Shown: positions 17,792 through 25,589 of the stretch, in pieces
Position numbering within the stretch: the first letter of the stretch is position 1
Layout of the letters: each line of letters begins with the position of its first letter
From: Fimbriimonas ginsengisoli Gsoil 348
GTDB taxonomy: Bacteria > Armatimonadota > Fimbriimonadia > Fimbriimonadales > Fimbriimonadaceae
Length of the DNA: 64,000 bases
Direction of reading: 5' to 3'
Assembly: GCF_000724625.1 (NCBI RefSeq)
Contig: NZ_CP007139.1
Coordinates: 5,022,001-5,086,000 of the forward strand
Notes under the pieces: generated by a model
The model's input: the letters and a program-made list of their open reading frames with translations, nothing else
Told to the model about the DNA's origin: nothing
Databases searched by the model: none
Position numbers and translations under genes: made by a program

Positions 17792-18802
17792 GTGACCAAT
17801 CTTCCCAGCCAAACCGTCGGCGCCGCCGTCATCGGATACGGAGGCGCCTTCAACATGGGCCGCGAGCACGCGAAGTGGATGAACGCCGCGGGAATGCGCA
17901 CCGTAGCCGCCTGCGACGTCGACCCGGCGCGAGTCGCCTCCGCCGCCGACGACTTCCCCGGCATCGCCACCTACTCCAGTGTCGACGACCTGCTTCGGGA
18001 CGAGTCGGTCGATCTCTGCGTGGTCATCCTTCCTCACAACCTGCACGCCCCCGTTGCCATCCAATGCCTCAACGCCGGCAAGCATGTCGTGGTGGAAAAG
18101 CCGATGTGCGTCTCGGTGGAAGAGGCCGACGCCATGATCGAAGCCGCGGACCGGAACGGCAAGATGCTCTCCGTCTTCCACAACCGCCGTTGGGACGGCG
18201 ACTTCATGAAGATCCGCGAGCTGATCGAGCAGGGGCTGATCGGCGAGGTCTTCCACATCGAAGCCTGCATGGGCGGCATGCATAAACCCGGAACCTGGTG
18301 GCGAAGCGATAAGAAAATCTCCGGCGGCGCGATGTTCGACTGGGGCGCCCACATCGTCGACTGGGTCCTCCAATTCATCCCGGAGAACATCGCCGGCGTG
18401 GATGGCTACTACCACAAGCTCCGCTGGCACGAGTCGACGAACGAGGACCACACCGAGCTCGTCATCCGGTTCGAAAGCGGCAAAACCGCCCAAGTGGAAA
18501 TCTCCTCCCTCGCCGCCGTTGGAAAGGCGCGATGGCGAATCTTGGGCACCCGGGGCGCGATCGTCCAATCCGGCTGGAAGGAAATCGACGTAACCGTCGA
18601 CCACGAAGGCCACATGGCCAAATTCACCGTCCAACCCAAAGAAACCGAGTGGGCCGCCTACTACGCCAACATCGCCGCCCACCTAATGCACGGCGAAGAC
18701 CTAGTCGTCAAACCCACCCAAGCCCGCCGAACCATCGCCGCCATCGAAGCCGCCGAACGCTCCTCTTCGGCGAAGCAGACGGTAGTCCCAAAATACAAAT
18801 AA
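17792..18802 (+). CDS. Gfo/Idh/MocA-family oxidoreductase
   Basis: This is an NAD(P)-dependent sugar or polyol dehydrogenase family member of 336 residues. The N-terminal Rossmann fold shows GAAVIGYGGAFNMG, then CDVDPAR after strand 2 and the family motif GKHVVVEKPMCVSVEEA with the EKP signature. The C-terminal alpha/beta domain contains MFDWGAHIVDWVLQF, where the conserved Asp/His of the GG-DxGxHxxD motif sits. It starts at GTG 17792, 10 bases after the previous stop, so the two probably form an operon. The substrate is unknown. A second family member is at 60865. Confidence 0.88.
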   Translation: MTNLPSQTVGAAVIGYGGAFNMGREHAKWMNAAGMRTVAACDVDPARVASAADDFPGIATYSSVDDLLRDESVDLCVVILPHNLHAPVAIQCLNAGKHVVVEKPMCVSVEEADAMIEAADRNGKMLSVFHNRRWDGDFMKIRELIEQGLIGEVFHIEACMGGMHKPGTWWRSDKKISGGAMFDWGAHIVDWVLQFIPENIAGVDGYYHKLRWHESTNEDHTELVIRFESGKTAQVEISSLAAVGKARWRILGTRGAIVQSGWKEIDVTVDHEGHMAKFTVQPKETEWAAYYANIAAHLMHGEDLVVKPTQARRTIAAIEAAERSSSAKQTVVPKYK

Positions 18803-18821
18803 CCTCCGGATGGTGAGGGAG

Positions 18822-18838
18822 CTACGGCGAAGCCGTAG
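18822..18838 (+). repeat. Short palindrome CTACGGC-GAA-GCCGTAG
   Basis: This perfect 7-bp hairpin with a GAA loop has the GTAG/CTAC heads inside the stem. Its ACGGC-GAA-GCCGT core is identical to the first stems of the elements at 44736 and 63135. It opens a 220-base run of such elements. Confidence 0.8.
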
Positions 18839-18846
18839 AAGGACCG

Positions 18847-18898
18847 CCGCTCTCCAGAGCGGCCTCGCCTGCGCCTGGTGTACCTTCGGTACACCAGG
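18847..18898. repeat. Two perfect hairpins in intergenic mosaic
   Basis: CCGCTCT-CC-AGAGCGG (18847-18862) and an 11-bp stem with a three-base loop, CCTGGTGTACC-TTC-GGTACACCAGG (18874-18898). The first motif recurs at about 32746-32760. No gene is seen here. Confidence 0.8.
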
Positions 18899-18901
18899 AT
18901 C

Positions 18902-18924
18902 ATCGGCGAGGGCGCCGACGCTAC
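18902..18924 (-). repeat. GTAGC-hairpin element, minus orientation
   Basis: On the minus strand the head GTAGC is followed by G and the hairpin TCGGCG-CCCT-CGCCGA. It is head to head with the next copy at 18930. Confidence 0.8.
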
Positions 18925-18929
18925 TCCCT

Positions 18930-18968
18930 ACGTCCGAAGGACGTGTAGCCGCGGGTTCCGTGCCCGCG
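18930..18968 (+). repeat. Two-hairpin GTAGC element, copy A
   Basis: Stem 1 ACGTCC-GAA-GGACGT, then GTAGC, then stem 2 CGCGGG-N7-CCCGCG. Elements with the same order occur at 32767, 44736 and 63135 with different but still complementary stems. Confidence 0.85.
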
Positions 18969-18998
18969 TCCCGGTGTACCGCAAGTACGCCGGAATCA

Positions 18999-19019
18999 TC
19001 GGCGGGGCGCCGACGCTAC
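18999..19019 (-). repeat. GTAGC-hairpin element, minus orientation
   Basis: On the minus strand the head GTAGC is followed by G and the hairpin TCGGCG-CCC-CGCCGA. It is nearly identical to the copy at 18902 and lies 22 bases before the start of the peptidase gene. Confidence 0.8.
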
Positions 19020-19040
19020 GGGGAACATAATTGGTATGAA

Positions 19041-19946
19041 GTGAGTGAAGGCAATGTCGTCAGCCGGTATGGATCCTTAGGCGATTACGGCGAGTGGAGG
19101 GCGGTCATCCAGGAGTATTACTGGGACCGCCTGGAACCCGCGTACGCCATGGCGATCCGGCTGGGAGTCGGCGCAACCGGAGCCTACGAAGGGTGGTACC
19201 GGCTGATCGAAGCCGAAACCGTCACCCGAAGACAGTCTGAGGAGATCGCCGTCAACGACTGGCTCACCCTGGAGTCTTCCGCCCACTCACACGAGCTGGC
19301 CCACCTCACCGTCGAAGCATGCGAGAACGTCGCGCGTCGATTCGGGTTCGCCAACCGGCCAAAGACGATGGTGACCTTGCTCGCCGAAGAAACCGACGCT
19401 CCGTGGGCGGTCGGCCGATTCGGATACATGATGGACAAGTACCCCTACGACAAGATCTGCATTCCCGCCGGGGCCGCCGCCAGCTTCCATGGCTTTCAGG
19501 AAGTGGTGTCGCACGAGTACGCCCACGTCGGGGTGCTCGATGTCACCCAAGGACGCGCGCCCCACTGGCTGAACGAAGCGGTCGCCATGCTCGCCGAGCA
19601 GAGCTCCGACCTTCGCATGAGACGTGCCTTCGCCTCCGGCGAAGCGCGCTGGCTGTCGCCCCGCGGCCTGGAGCTCGTTCACACCGCCCGACGCCAAGGC
19701 GAGCCGCATCCCGCCAAGACCTGGCGCGCTTACCAGCAATCGGCATGGATCGGCCGCTACCTCGTCTCTTTGAAGGGCGAAGAGGGGATCGGCGAATTGC
19801 TGCGAGCGTTCTCCGACAACTCTATCTGGACGGAGATCAAAATGCGAGTCACCAACCAGCCACCCGCCGACGAAGCGCTCCGGCAAGTCTACGGCATGAG
19901 CGAGCAGGCGGTCTTCGACCAAGCCCTTGCTTGGATTCAAGGATGA
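19041..19946 (+). CDS. Zinc metallopeptidase-like protein (peptidase MA-like, HExxH)
   Basis: This is a predicted gluzincin-type peptidase of 301 residues. The zinc site is SHEYAH (His158, Glu159, His162) with the third ligand Glu179 in HWLNEAVAML, as in peptidase MA-like domains. A second HExxH-like string, SHELAH at residues 83-88, lies in the N-terminal half and is probably coincidental. The C-terminal part (SAWIGRYLVSLKGEEGIGELL) matches the helical region of the family. I start at GTG 19041 because the frame further upstream runs through palindromic repeats. No clear signal peptide is visible with this start, so location is uncertain; a repeat insertion may have displaced an original leader. 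A HAD phosphatase gene follows 21 bases later. Confidence 0.75.
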   Translation: MSEGNVVSRYGSLGDYGEWRAVIQEYYWDRLEPAYAMAIRLGVGATGAYEGWYRLIEAETVTRRQSEEIAVNDWLTLESSAHSHELAHLTVEACENVARRFGFANRPKTMVTLLAEETDAPWAVGRFGYMMDKYPYDKICIPAGAAASFHGFQEVVSHEYAHVGVLDVTQGRAPHWLNEAVAMLAEQSSDLRMRRAFASGEARWLSPRGLELVHTARRQGEPHPAKTWRAYQQSAWIGRYLVSLKGEEGIGELLRAFSDNSIWTEIKMRVTNQPPADEALRQVYGMSEQAVFDQALAWIQG

Positions 19947-19967
19947 CTGGGAGAGCTACAATTTCCC

Positions 19968-20615
19968 ATGATCTTTGAATTCGACGCGATCCTGTTCGAC
20001 CTCGACGGATCCCTCGTCAGCTCGATCGCCGCCGTCGACCGCGCCTGGACCGCCTTCGCAAACCGGCACCACCTGGATGCCAGCTTCGTCCTGCCCCAGA
20101 TCCACGGCCGCCGATCGATCGACTCCATTCGAGCCCTTCTCCCCCACGTCGACGCGGAAGAAGAAGACGCCTGGATCCGCAATCGAGAAGCCACCGATAC
20201 CGAAGGCGTATTCGCCCTACCCGGAGCGATTGAGTTTTTGATCAGCCTGACTTGCCCCTGGGCGGTCGTCACCTCCGGAACCAGCGACGTCGCCCGCGCC
20301 CGGATGCGGGCCGCCGGAGTGCCGACGCCGCCGATCTCTGTTTTCGGAGAAGACGTAGAACGCGGCAAGCCCGCCCCCGACCCGTTCCTGCTCGCCGCAA
20401 AGCGGCTAAACCAAATCCCCGAACGATGCCTTGTCTTCGAAGACACCGTCGCCGGCATCCGATCCGGCCATGCCGCGAACATGAAGGCGATCGCCCTCAG
20501 CACCTCCGTTCCCCGAGACGGATTGGCGGAAGCCGACGCCATCATCAAAGACTTCCGCGAAATCCGATTCGAGTCCCCGGGCCAGGTCCGGCTACTCCCA
20601 GGCGATCAGGCTTAG
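19968..20615 (+). CDS. HAD-superfamily sugar-phosphatase-like hydrolase
   Basis: This is a 215-residue HAD subfamily IA hydrolase, cytosolic, that removes phosphate from small sugar or polyol phosphates. Motif 1 is LFDLDGSL with nucleophile Asp11 and acid Asp13. Motif 2 is VVTSGTSD (Ser/Thr). Motif 3 is the Lys in RGKPAPDPFLLAAKRL, and motif 4 is VFEDTVAGIRSG with two acidic residues. The cap lies between residues 15 and 80. The GKPAPDPF string and size resemble glycerol-3-phosphate or 2-deoxyglucose-6-phosphate phosphatases. The 3' end overlaps the convergent glgP by 24 bases. Confidence 0.88.
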   Translation: MIFEFDAILFDLDGSLVSSIAAVDRAWTAFANRHHLDASFVLPQIHGRRSIDSIRALLPHVDAEEEDAWIRNREATDTEGVFALPGAIEFLISLTCPWAVVTSGTSDVARARMRAAGVPTPPISVFGEDVERGKPAPDPFLLAAKRLNQIPERCLVFEDTVAGIRSGHAANMKAIALSTSVPRDGLAEADAIIKDFREIRFESPGQVRLLPGDQA

Positions 20616-23156
20616 CTCGCTCGGGATTGCCACGTCGTCGTGCTTAGGCACCACGCGAACCGTGTAACCCTGATACCCCGGCACGTCGCAGGTAATCGTC
20701 CCCTTGAATAGCTGACGATTGCCATCCGCCCCCACCGGAAGCAGCTCGGTAATCTGCGCGTTCTGAAGCTCCCGATTCGGGCCGACTTTCCCTACCACCG
20801 CCTGAACACTGACGTCTCCCGGCGCGAGCGGACCCATCTCCACCGCCGCCGTCACCTCAAAGGAGCGCCCAAGCGGGTTGGCCGTCTCCGCCCCGTCGCG
20901 CACCTCGGCTACCCGCACCGCGCCCCAGTTGGTCCGGACCCGGTCGCGCCAAGCGAGCGCCTCGCGCGCCTTGTCGAGCGTCCCATCCGCCATCGTGTGG
21001 TAGGTCCTCGCCGCTGGCACGTAGTAGTCTCGCGCGTAATCACGCACCATCCGGTTGGTCGAGAAAGTCGGGCCAAGCTTTTGGATCGAGCGCTTTACCA
21101 TCTGCACCCAGCCGCGAGGAACGCCGTTTTCGACCCGGTGGTAGAACATCGGCGCGACCTCATGCTCGATGGCATGGTACAGCGCCCGGCTATCCAGCCA
21201 GTCTTGATGCCCCTCGTCCCCCAACTGCGTCCGGTCGCCGATCGCCCATCCCAGGCCAGGTTCGTACCCCTCGTCCCACCACCCGTCCAGAATCGACAGG
21301 TTCAGCCCACCGTTGGGCACGACCTTCATGCCGCTCGTACCCGACGCCTCATGCGGGCGCCGCGGGTTGTTCAGCCACAGGTCGACCCCCTGAACAAGCT
21401 GACGGGCTACGCGCATGTCGTAATCCTCGAGGAACACCATCCGAGTGCGAGCGCCCCCGCTGCTCATGAACTGCACCAGGTCCTGGATAATCCGCTTCCC
21501 ACCGTCGTCCCGAGGGTGGCTCTTACCGGAGATAACGATCTGCACCGGCCGCTCCGAATGGTAAAGGATGCTCTTCAAGCGGTCCCGGTCGGTAAGCATC
21601 AGCGAGGCCCGCTTATAAGTCGCAAACCGGCGGGCGAAGCCGATCGTGAGAATCCGCGGATCTAGGATGCCGTTGATCGTTCCGAAATCCAACCCGCCCG
21701 CCATGCGCCGCTCCAGGTCGTTCTGCAGGCGTCGCCGGATAAACCGGATCAGGTCCCCCCGCTGGTGCTCGATCGCCCCCCAAAGCTCTTCGTCCGGAAT
21801 ATCGTCGATCCCCGCCCACAGATCCGGGTTCTCCGGATTTCGCCGCCATGCCGGGTCGAGGTAGTTGTCGAACATCTCGGCCATCCGCTTGCTGACCCAC
21901 GTCATCGTGTGGATGCCGTTCGTCACCGCGCCCACCGGCACCTCGTCCTCCGGGTACCCCGGCCATCGAGAGGAGAACATGCCGCGGGTTACCTCGCCAT
22001 GGAGCTTGGAAACCGAGTTCACGCGGTTGGCATTCTCCATCGCGAGCACCGCCATGTTGAACGCCTCTCCCTGGTTCTCCGGGTCAACCCGGCCGAGCTT
22101 GACAAACTCCTCAAACGGGAGCCCCGTCTCAGCCACCGACTTGCCCATGTACCGCTCCAACAGCGGGGGGTTGAACAGGTCGAATCCGGCCGGGACCGGT
22201 GTATGGGTGGTAAAAATGTTTCCACCGACGATGACCTGCCGCGCGGTGCGGAAATCGCAGCCGTGATCCTGCATAAACTGCCGAATCCGTTCGATCGAAA
22301 GGAACGCCGCGTGCCCCTCGTTCATATGGCACACCGTGGGGTTGATGCCGATGGCGCGGAGCGCCTTCATACCGCCGATCCCCAGGATCATCTCTTGGCG
22401 GATCCGCATATCTTCATCGCCGCCGTACAGGTTGTCGGTGATCCCCTGGTCCGCGGCCTGATTCTCCAGCACATTGCTGTCCATCAGGAACAGCGAAACC
22501 CGGCCGACTTCGGCGCGCCAAACCTGACAGGTTACTGTCCGGTCCGGAAACTCGACGTCGATCCGTAGCGGCTGTCCATCCTCGCCCCGGATCAGCGTGA
22601 GCGGCATCTGATAGAAGTCGTATTGAGGATAAACCTCCTGCTGCCAGCCGTCGTGGTTTAGCCGCTGCCTGAAGTACCCACGGTTATAAAGGAGGCCGAC
22701 TCCGACGAGCGGAATTCCGAGATCGCTCGCCGCCTTCAGGTGGTCCCCCGCCAACACACCGAGACCGCCGGAATAGATCGGCAGCCCTTCCGAGATCCCG
22801 AACTCCGCGCAGAAGTAAGCGATCTTGGTGTTATCCGCCAGCTCGGGATACGTCTTCCCGAACCAGGTCTCCGCGCCGAGATACTCCCGAAGCCGGCTAA
22901 CCGCCCGATTAAGCCGGGTGATGAAGTACCCGTCGGCCGCCAGACGCTCCAGACGCTCCCGTCCGAGGCTGTTCAGAAACAGGATCGGGTTGTGGTCGGA
23001 ATTATCCCACCGCTCCTTGTCGATCGACCGATACAGATCGCGCGTCTCGTGGTCCCAAGTCCACCGGTAGTTGCTCGCAAGCTCCTTTAGCGGAGCCAGC
23101 GCCTCCGGGAATTCGGTGGTGACTTCGAAAGCATGGGAAAACTTCGGATGCTTCAT
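20592..23156 (-). CDS. glgP: Alpha-glucan (glycogen) phosphorylase
   Basis: This enzyme releases glucose 1-phosphate from the ends of alpha-1,4-glucans, using pyridoxal phosphate. The 854-residue protein belongs to the short-regulatory group with an N-terminal DUF3417 domain (KELASNYRWTWDHETRDLY). The PLP-binding segment is HEASGTSGMKVVPNGGLNLS near residue 605, followed by GWWDEGYEPGLGWAIG. VHMNEG-type and FTTHTPVPAGFD motifs of this family are present (CHMNEGHAAFL, FTTHTPVPAG). The last about 100 residues form a beta domain resembling bacterial maltodextrin phosphorylases. It appears monocistronic and is divergent from livF. No other glycogen gene is in the window. Confidence 0.95.
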   Translation of the reverse strand: MKHPKFSHAFEVTTEFPEALAPLKELASNYRWTWDHETRDLYRSIDKERWDNSDHNPILFLNSLGRERLERLAADGYFITRLNRAVSRLREYLGAETWFGKTYPELADNTKIAYFCAEFGISEGLPIYSGGLGVLAGDHLKAASDLGIPLVGVGLLYNRGYFRQRLNHDGWQQEVYPQYDFYQMPLTLIRGEDGQPLRIDVEFPDRTVTCQVWRAEVGRVSLFLMDSNVLENQAADQGITDNLYGGDEDMRIRQEMILGIGGMKALRAIGINPTVCHMNEGHAAFLSIERIRQFMQDHGCDFRTARQVIVGGNIFTTHTPVPAGFDLFNPPLLERYMGKSVAETGLPFEEFVKLGRVDPENQGEAFNMAVLAMENANRVNSVSKLHGEVTRGMFSSRWPGYPEDEVPVGAVTNGIHTMTWVSKRMAEMFDNYLDPAWRRNPENPDLWAGIDDIPDEELWGAIEHQRGDLIRFIRRRLQNDLERRMAGGLDFGTINGILDPRILTIGFARRFATYKRASLMLTDRDRLKSILYHSERPVQIVISGKSHPRDDGGKRIIQDLVQFMSSGGARTRMVFLEDYDMRVARQLVQGVDLWLNNPRRPHEASGTSGMKVVPNGGLNLSILDGWWDEGYEPGLGWAIGDRTQLGDEGHQDWLDSRALYHAIEHEVAPMFYHRVENGVPRGWVQMVKRSIQKLGPTFSTNRMVRDYARDYYVPAARTYHTMADGTLDKAREALAWRDRVRTNWGAVRVAEVRDGAETANPLGRSFEVTAAVEMGPLAPGDVSVQAVVGKVGPNRELQNAQITELLPVGADGNRQLFKGTITCDVPGYQGYTVRVVPKHDDVAIPSELSLIAWE

Positions 23157-23244
23157 CGGGGTGCTGACAGTTTAGCTTTAGGAGCGATCCTCACGTTCGC
23201 CGATGCCCCAAGAGCCGGATGCGGGGTACAACGCGAGAGGCTTC

Positions 23245-23946
23245 ATGCTCGATATCCAGGGAATTAACGTGTTCTACGGGGCGATTCAGGCCCTCAACGA
23301 CGTGACGATCAACGTCCAAAGCGGCGAAATCGTGGCGATCATCGGTTCGAACGGCGCCGGCAAGAGCACATTGCTCCGGACCATCAGCGGGTTGCTGCGG
23401 CCGCGCACCGGCTCCATCACCTTCAAGGGGCGCGATCTTACCGATTGCCCCGCCCACGACATCGTCAAGATGGGGATCTCGCACTCTCCCGAGGGCCGGC
23501 GCATCTTCACGAACATGTCGGTCCACGAGAACCTGCAGCTCGGCGCATTCATCCGGAAGGATGCCGATGTGGACAAGGACATGGAAGCCGTGCTCGATCG
23601 CTTCCCTCGCCTTCGCGAACGGTTCAAGCAGAATTCGGGAACCATGAGCGGCGGCGAGCAGCAAATGCTCGCGATCGGCCGCGCCCTAATGTCGCGCCCA
23701 CAAATTCTGCTCCTCGACGAGCCCAGCCTCGGCCTTGCCCCCAACCTCGTCACCGAAATCTTCAACATCGTTCTCGACCTGAACAAGGAGGGCTGCACGA
23801 TCCTCATCGTCGAGCAAAACGCCAACCGAGCCTTAGAAATCGCCCACCGCGCCTACGTCTTGGAAACCGGCTCCGTGGTCCTCAGCGACACCGGCAAAGC
23901 CCTCCTTGCCAACCCGAAGGTAAAGGAAGCGTATTTGGGAGGATAG
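23245..23946 (+). CDS. livF: LivF-type branched-chain amino acid ABC transporter ATPase, isolated
   Basis: This is an ABC transporter ATP-binding subunit of 233 residues. Walker A is IGSNGAGKST, the signature is MSGGEQQML and Walker B is ILLLDEPSLGLAP. The strings FTNMSVHENLQLGA and SPEGRRIF are typical of LivF, the second ATPase of branched-chain amino acid or urea/amide importers. ATG 23245 is chosen since the family begins right there; the frame reaches to 23203. LivG, LivH, LivM and a LivK-type binding protein are not in the window, so the gene is either split from its operon or used by a transporter elsewhere. Confidence 0.88.
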   Translation: MLDIQGINVFYGAIQALNDVTINVQSGEIVAIIGSNGAGKSTLLRTISGLLRPRTGSITFKGRDLTDCPAHDIVKMGISHSPEGRRIFTNMSVHENLQLGAFIRKDADVDKDMEAVLDRFPRLRERFKQNSGTMSGGEQQMLAIGRALMSRPQILLLDEPSLGLAPNLVTEIFNIVLDLNKEGCTILIVEQNANRALEIAHRAYVLETGSVVLSDTGKALLANPKVKEAYLGG

Positions 23947-23992
23947 AGTGTTAGGCGTTAGGCGTTAGGCGTTAAGGCGTTGGGCGTTAACC
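23947..23992 (-). repeat. Degenerate heptamer/octamer repeat GCGTTAG/GCGTTGG
   Basis: About six GCGTTAGG/GCGTTGGGC units follow directly on the livF stop. They are in the opposite orientation to the perfect array at 24026, so the two can pair into a long imperfect hairpin across a gap of about 35 bases. Confidence 0.8.
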
Positions 23993-24025
23993 TTGAGGTA
24001 ACTGTTTTCTGCTAATCGAAGACTT

Positions 24026-24109
24026 CCCAACGCCCAACGCCCAACGCCCAACGCCCAACGCCCAACGCCCAACGCCCAACGCCCAACGCCCAACGCCCAA
24101 CGCCCAACG
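24026..24109 (+). repeat. Heptamer tandem array, 12 perfect copies of CCCAACG
   Basis: Twelve uninterrupted 7-base units end five bases before the rimI ATG at 24115. It is the same unit as at 1345 and 58008. No Shine-Dalgarno can exist between the array and the start codon. Confidence 0.97.
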
Positions 24110-24114
24110 CCAGC

Positions 24115-24588
24115 ATGCTCTCCACTCTCCGCTTCGAACCGATCCAGGAGGCGCATATCCCCGCGATCCTTGCGATCGAAGGGCGAACGAACACGGCGCC
24201 GTGGTCGGAGCGTAGCTTCCGGAACGAGCTGGATCACCCGCACGGGATCTTTCTCGTCGCGATCCTTTCCGGCGAAGTGATCGGTTACGGCGGCATTTGG
24301 CTCGTCATCGACGAGGCCCACGTCACCACCATCGCCGTCGCCCAGGAGCATCAACGAAAAGGAATCGGCGAAAAGCTAATGGTCGAGCTGCTTCGCCGGG
24401 GACAGGAGAAAGGAATGCTCTGCTCCACCCTGGAAGTTCGAGCCGGCAACGACCCCGCGATCAAGCTTTACGAGAAATTGGGCTTCACCATTTCCGCCCG
24501 CCGGAAAGGGTACTACCCCGACAACCGCGAAGACGCCATCGTGATGTGGCTGTACGACTTGGAGCACTGGGAGCCTCCCCGGGCGTGA
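24115..24588 (+). CDS. rimI: Ribosomal protein bS18-alanine N-acetyltransferase
   Basis: This GNAT-fold acetyltransferase of 157 residues is predicted to acetylate the N-terminal Ala of ribosomal protein S18, or related N-termini. The acetyl-CoA loop is EHQRKGIGEKLM, preceded by VTTIAVAQ. The C-terminal VRAGNDPAIKLYEKLGFTIS and RRKGYYPDNREDAIVM match the RimI pattern, including the conserved Tyr. The stop overlaps the tsaD start as GTGA; rimI-tsaD adjacency is common in bacteria. The heptamer array ends five bases upstream of the start, so translation must begin without a normal ribosome site or from a leaderless message. Confidence 0.92.
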   Translation: MLSTLRFEPIQEAHIPAILAIEGRTNTAPWSERSFRNELDHPHGIFLVAILSGEVIGYGGIWLVIDEAHVTTIAVAQEHQRKGIGEKLMVELLRRGQEKGMLCSTLEVRAGNDPAIKLYEKLGFTISARRKGYYPDNREDAIVMWLYDLEHWEPPRA

Positions 24589-25589
24589 CGCTGTTTGAGC
24601 GTCCCATCCTCGCCATCGAAACGAGCTGCGACGAGACCAGCGCCGCCGTCGTGGTAGGCCGCCGCGTCCTCTCCAACGCCGTCGCTAGCCAGATCGCCTT
24701 ACACGGCAAGTGGGGCGGCGTTGTGCCGGAGGCCGCCGCTCGCGCCCATGTCGAAGCCCTACTGCCCACCATCCAAGCGGGACTTGGCGACGCTGGGGTT
24801 AAGCTCGAGGATGTCGCCGCCATCGCGGTCACCAATCGCCCCGGCCTGGTCGGCGCGCTCAGCGTCGGCGTAACCGCGGCAAAGGCGATCGCTTTCTCGC
24901 TCGAAGTCCCCCTGATCGGCGTCCACCACCTCGAAGGGCATCTCCTCAGCGTATTGGCGCTGCCGGACGAGCTGCCGATGCCCCACGCCTGCCTGATCGT
25001 CTCTGGTGGCCACACCGAGCTCGTGTCGGTGCGTGGACTTGGCGACTACGAGATCGTGGGCGAGACGCGCGACGACGCCGCCGGCGAGGCGTTCGACAAG
25101 GGAGCCCGCCTCCTAGGCCTCGGCTACCCGGGCGGGTTCGCGATACAAGAAGCCGCCAAAGCCGGCGACCCCAAGCGATATTCGCTCCCGAAAGGATTGG
25201 TCGGCGACACCATCGACTTCAGCTTTAGCGGTCTGAAAACTGCCGTGCTGCGCTTGGTCGAACGCGAGGGAGACCGCCTGAACGTTGCCGACGCCGCCGC
25301 AAGTTTGCAGGAAACGATCGTTTCCGTCCTCACCGAGCGCGCGATGCGTGCCGTGCGGCGCCTCGATAGCCGGGCGCTAACCCTCGTCGGCGGCGTTGCC
25401 GCCAACCTCGCTCTCCGCTCGCGTCTCGCCGCCGCTTGCGAAAAGGAAGGCGTCGGATTCCTAACCCCGCCTCTGTCGCTCTGCACCGACAACGCCGCAA
25501 TGATCGGTCTCGCCGCTTCCTACCGCCTCGCCCGAGGCGAACGGAACGGGACGGACCTGGAGTCGCTACCCACCGCCGAGTTGCCCTGA
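24585..25589 (+). CDS. tsaD: tRNA threonylcarbamoyl-adenosine transferase subunit TsaD
   Basis: TsaD moves the threonylcarbamoyl group onto A37 of ANN-reading tRNAs, working with TsaB and TsaE. The 334-residue protein has IETSCDETSAAVV at the N-terminus, the metal site HHLEGH (equivalent to the two iron/zinc His), VSGGHTEL, GEAFDKGARLLGLGYPGG, FSFSGLKTAV and VGGVAANLALR. Length is standard. It starts at GTG 24585, overlapping rimI by four bases, and its TGA overlaps the next ATG as TGATG. tsaB and tsaE are not seen in the window. Confidence 0.96.
   Translation: MTLFERPILAIETSCDETSAAVVVGRRVLSNAVASQIALHGKWGGVVPEAAARAHVEALLPTIQAGLGDAGVKLEDVAAIAVTNRPGLVGALSVGVTAAKAIAFSLEVPLIGVHHLEGHLLSVLALPDELPMPHACLIVSGGHTELVSVRGLGDYEIVGETRDDAAGEAFDKGARLLGLGYPGGFAIQEAAKAGDPKRYSLPKGLVGDTIDFSFSGLKTAVLRLVEREGDRLNVADAAASLQETIVSVLTERAMRAVRRLDSRALTLVGGVAANLALRSRLAAACEKEGVGFLTPPLSLCTDNAAMIGLAASYRLARGERNGTDLESLPTAELP

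Noticed and set aside
16399-17970. Minus-strand 523-codon frame, the longest shadow in the window
   Set aside because: It is antisense to the beta-lactamase-fold gene and the oxidoreductase start, with Gly/Val-rich composition and no domain.
19121-19311. Second HExxH motif (SHELAH) in the peptidase as a second active site
   Set aside because: No third ligand follows at the usual spacing; the later SHEYAH with HWLNEA fits the family fully.
24026-24109. CRISPR array
   Set aside because: The repeat unit is seven bases with no spacers, so it is a tandem array and not a CRISPR.
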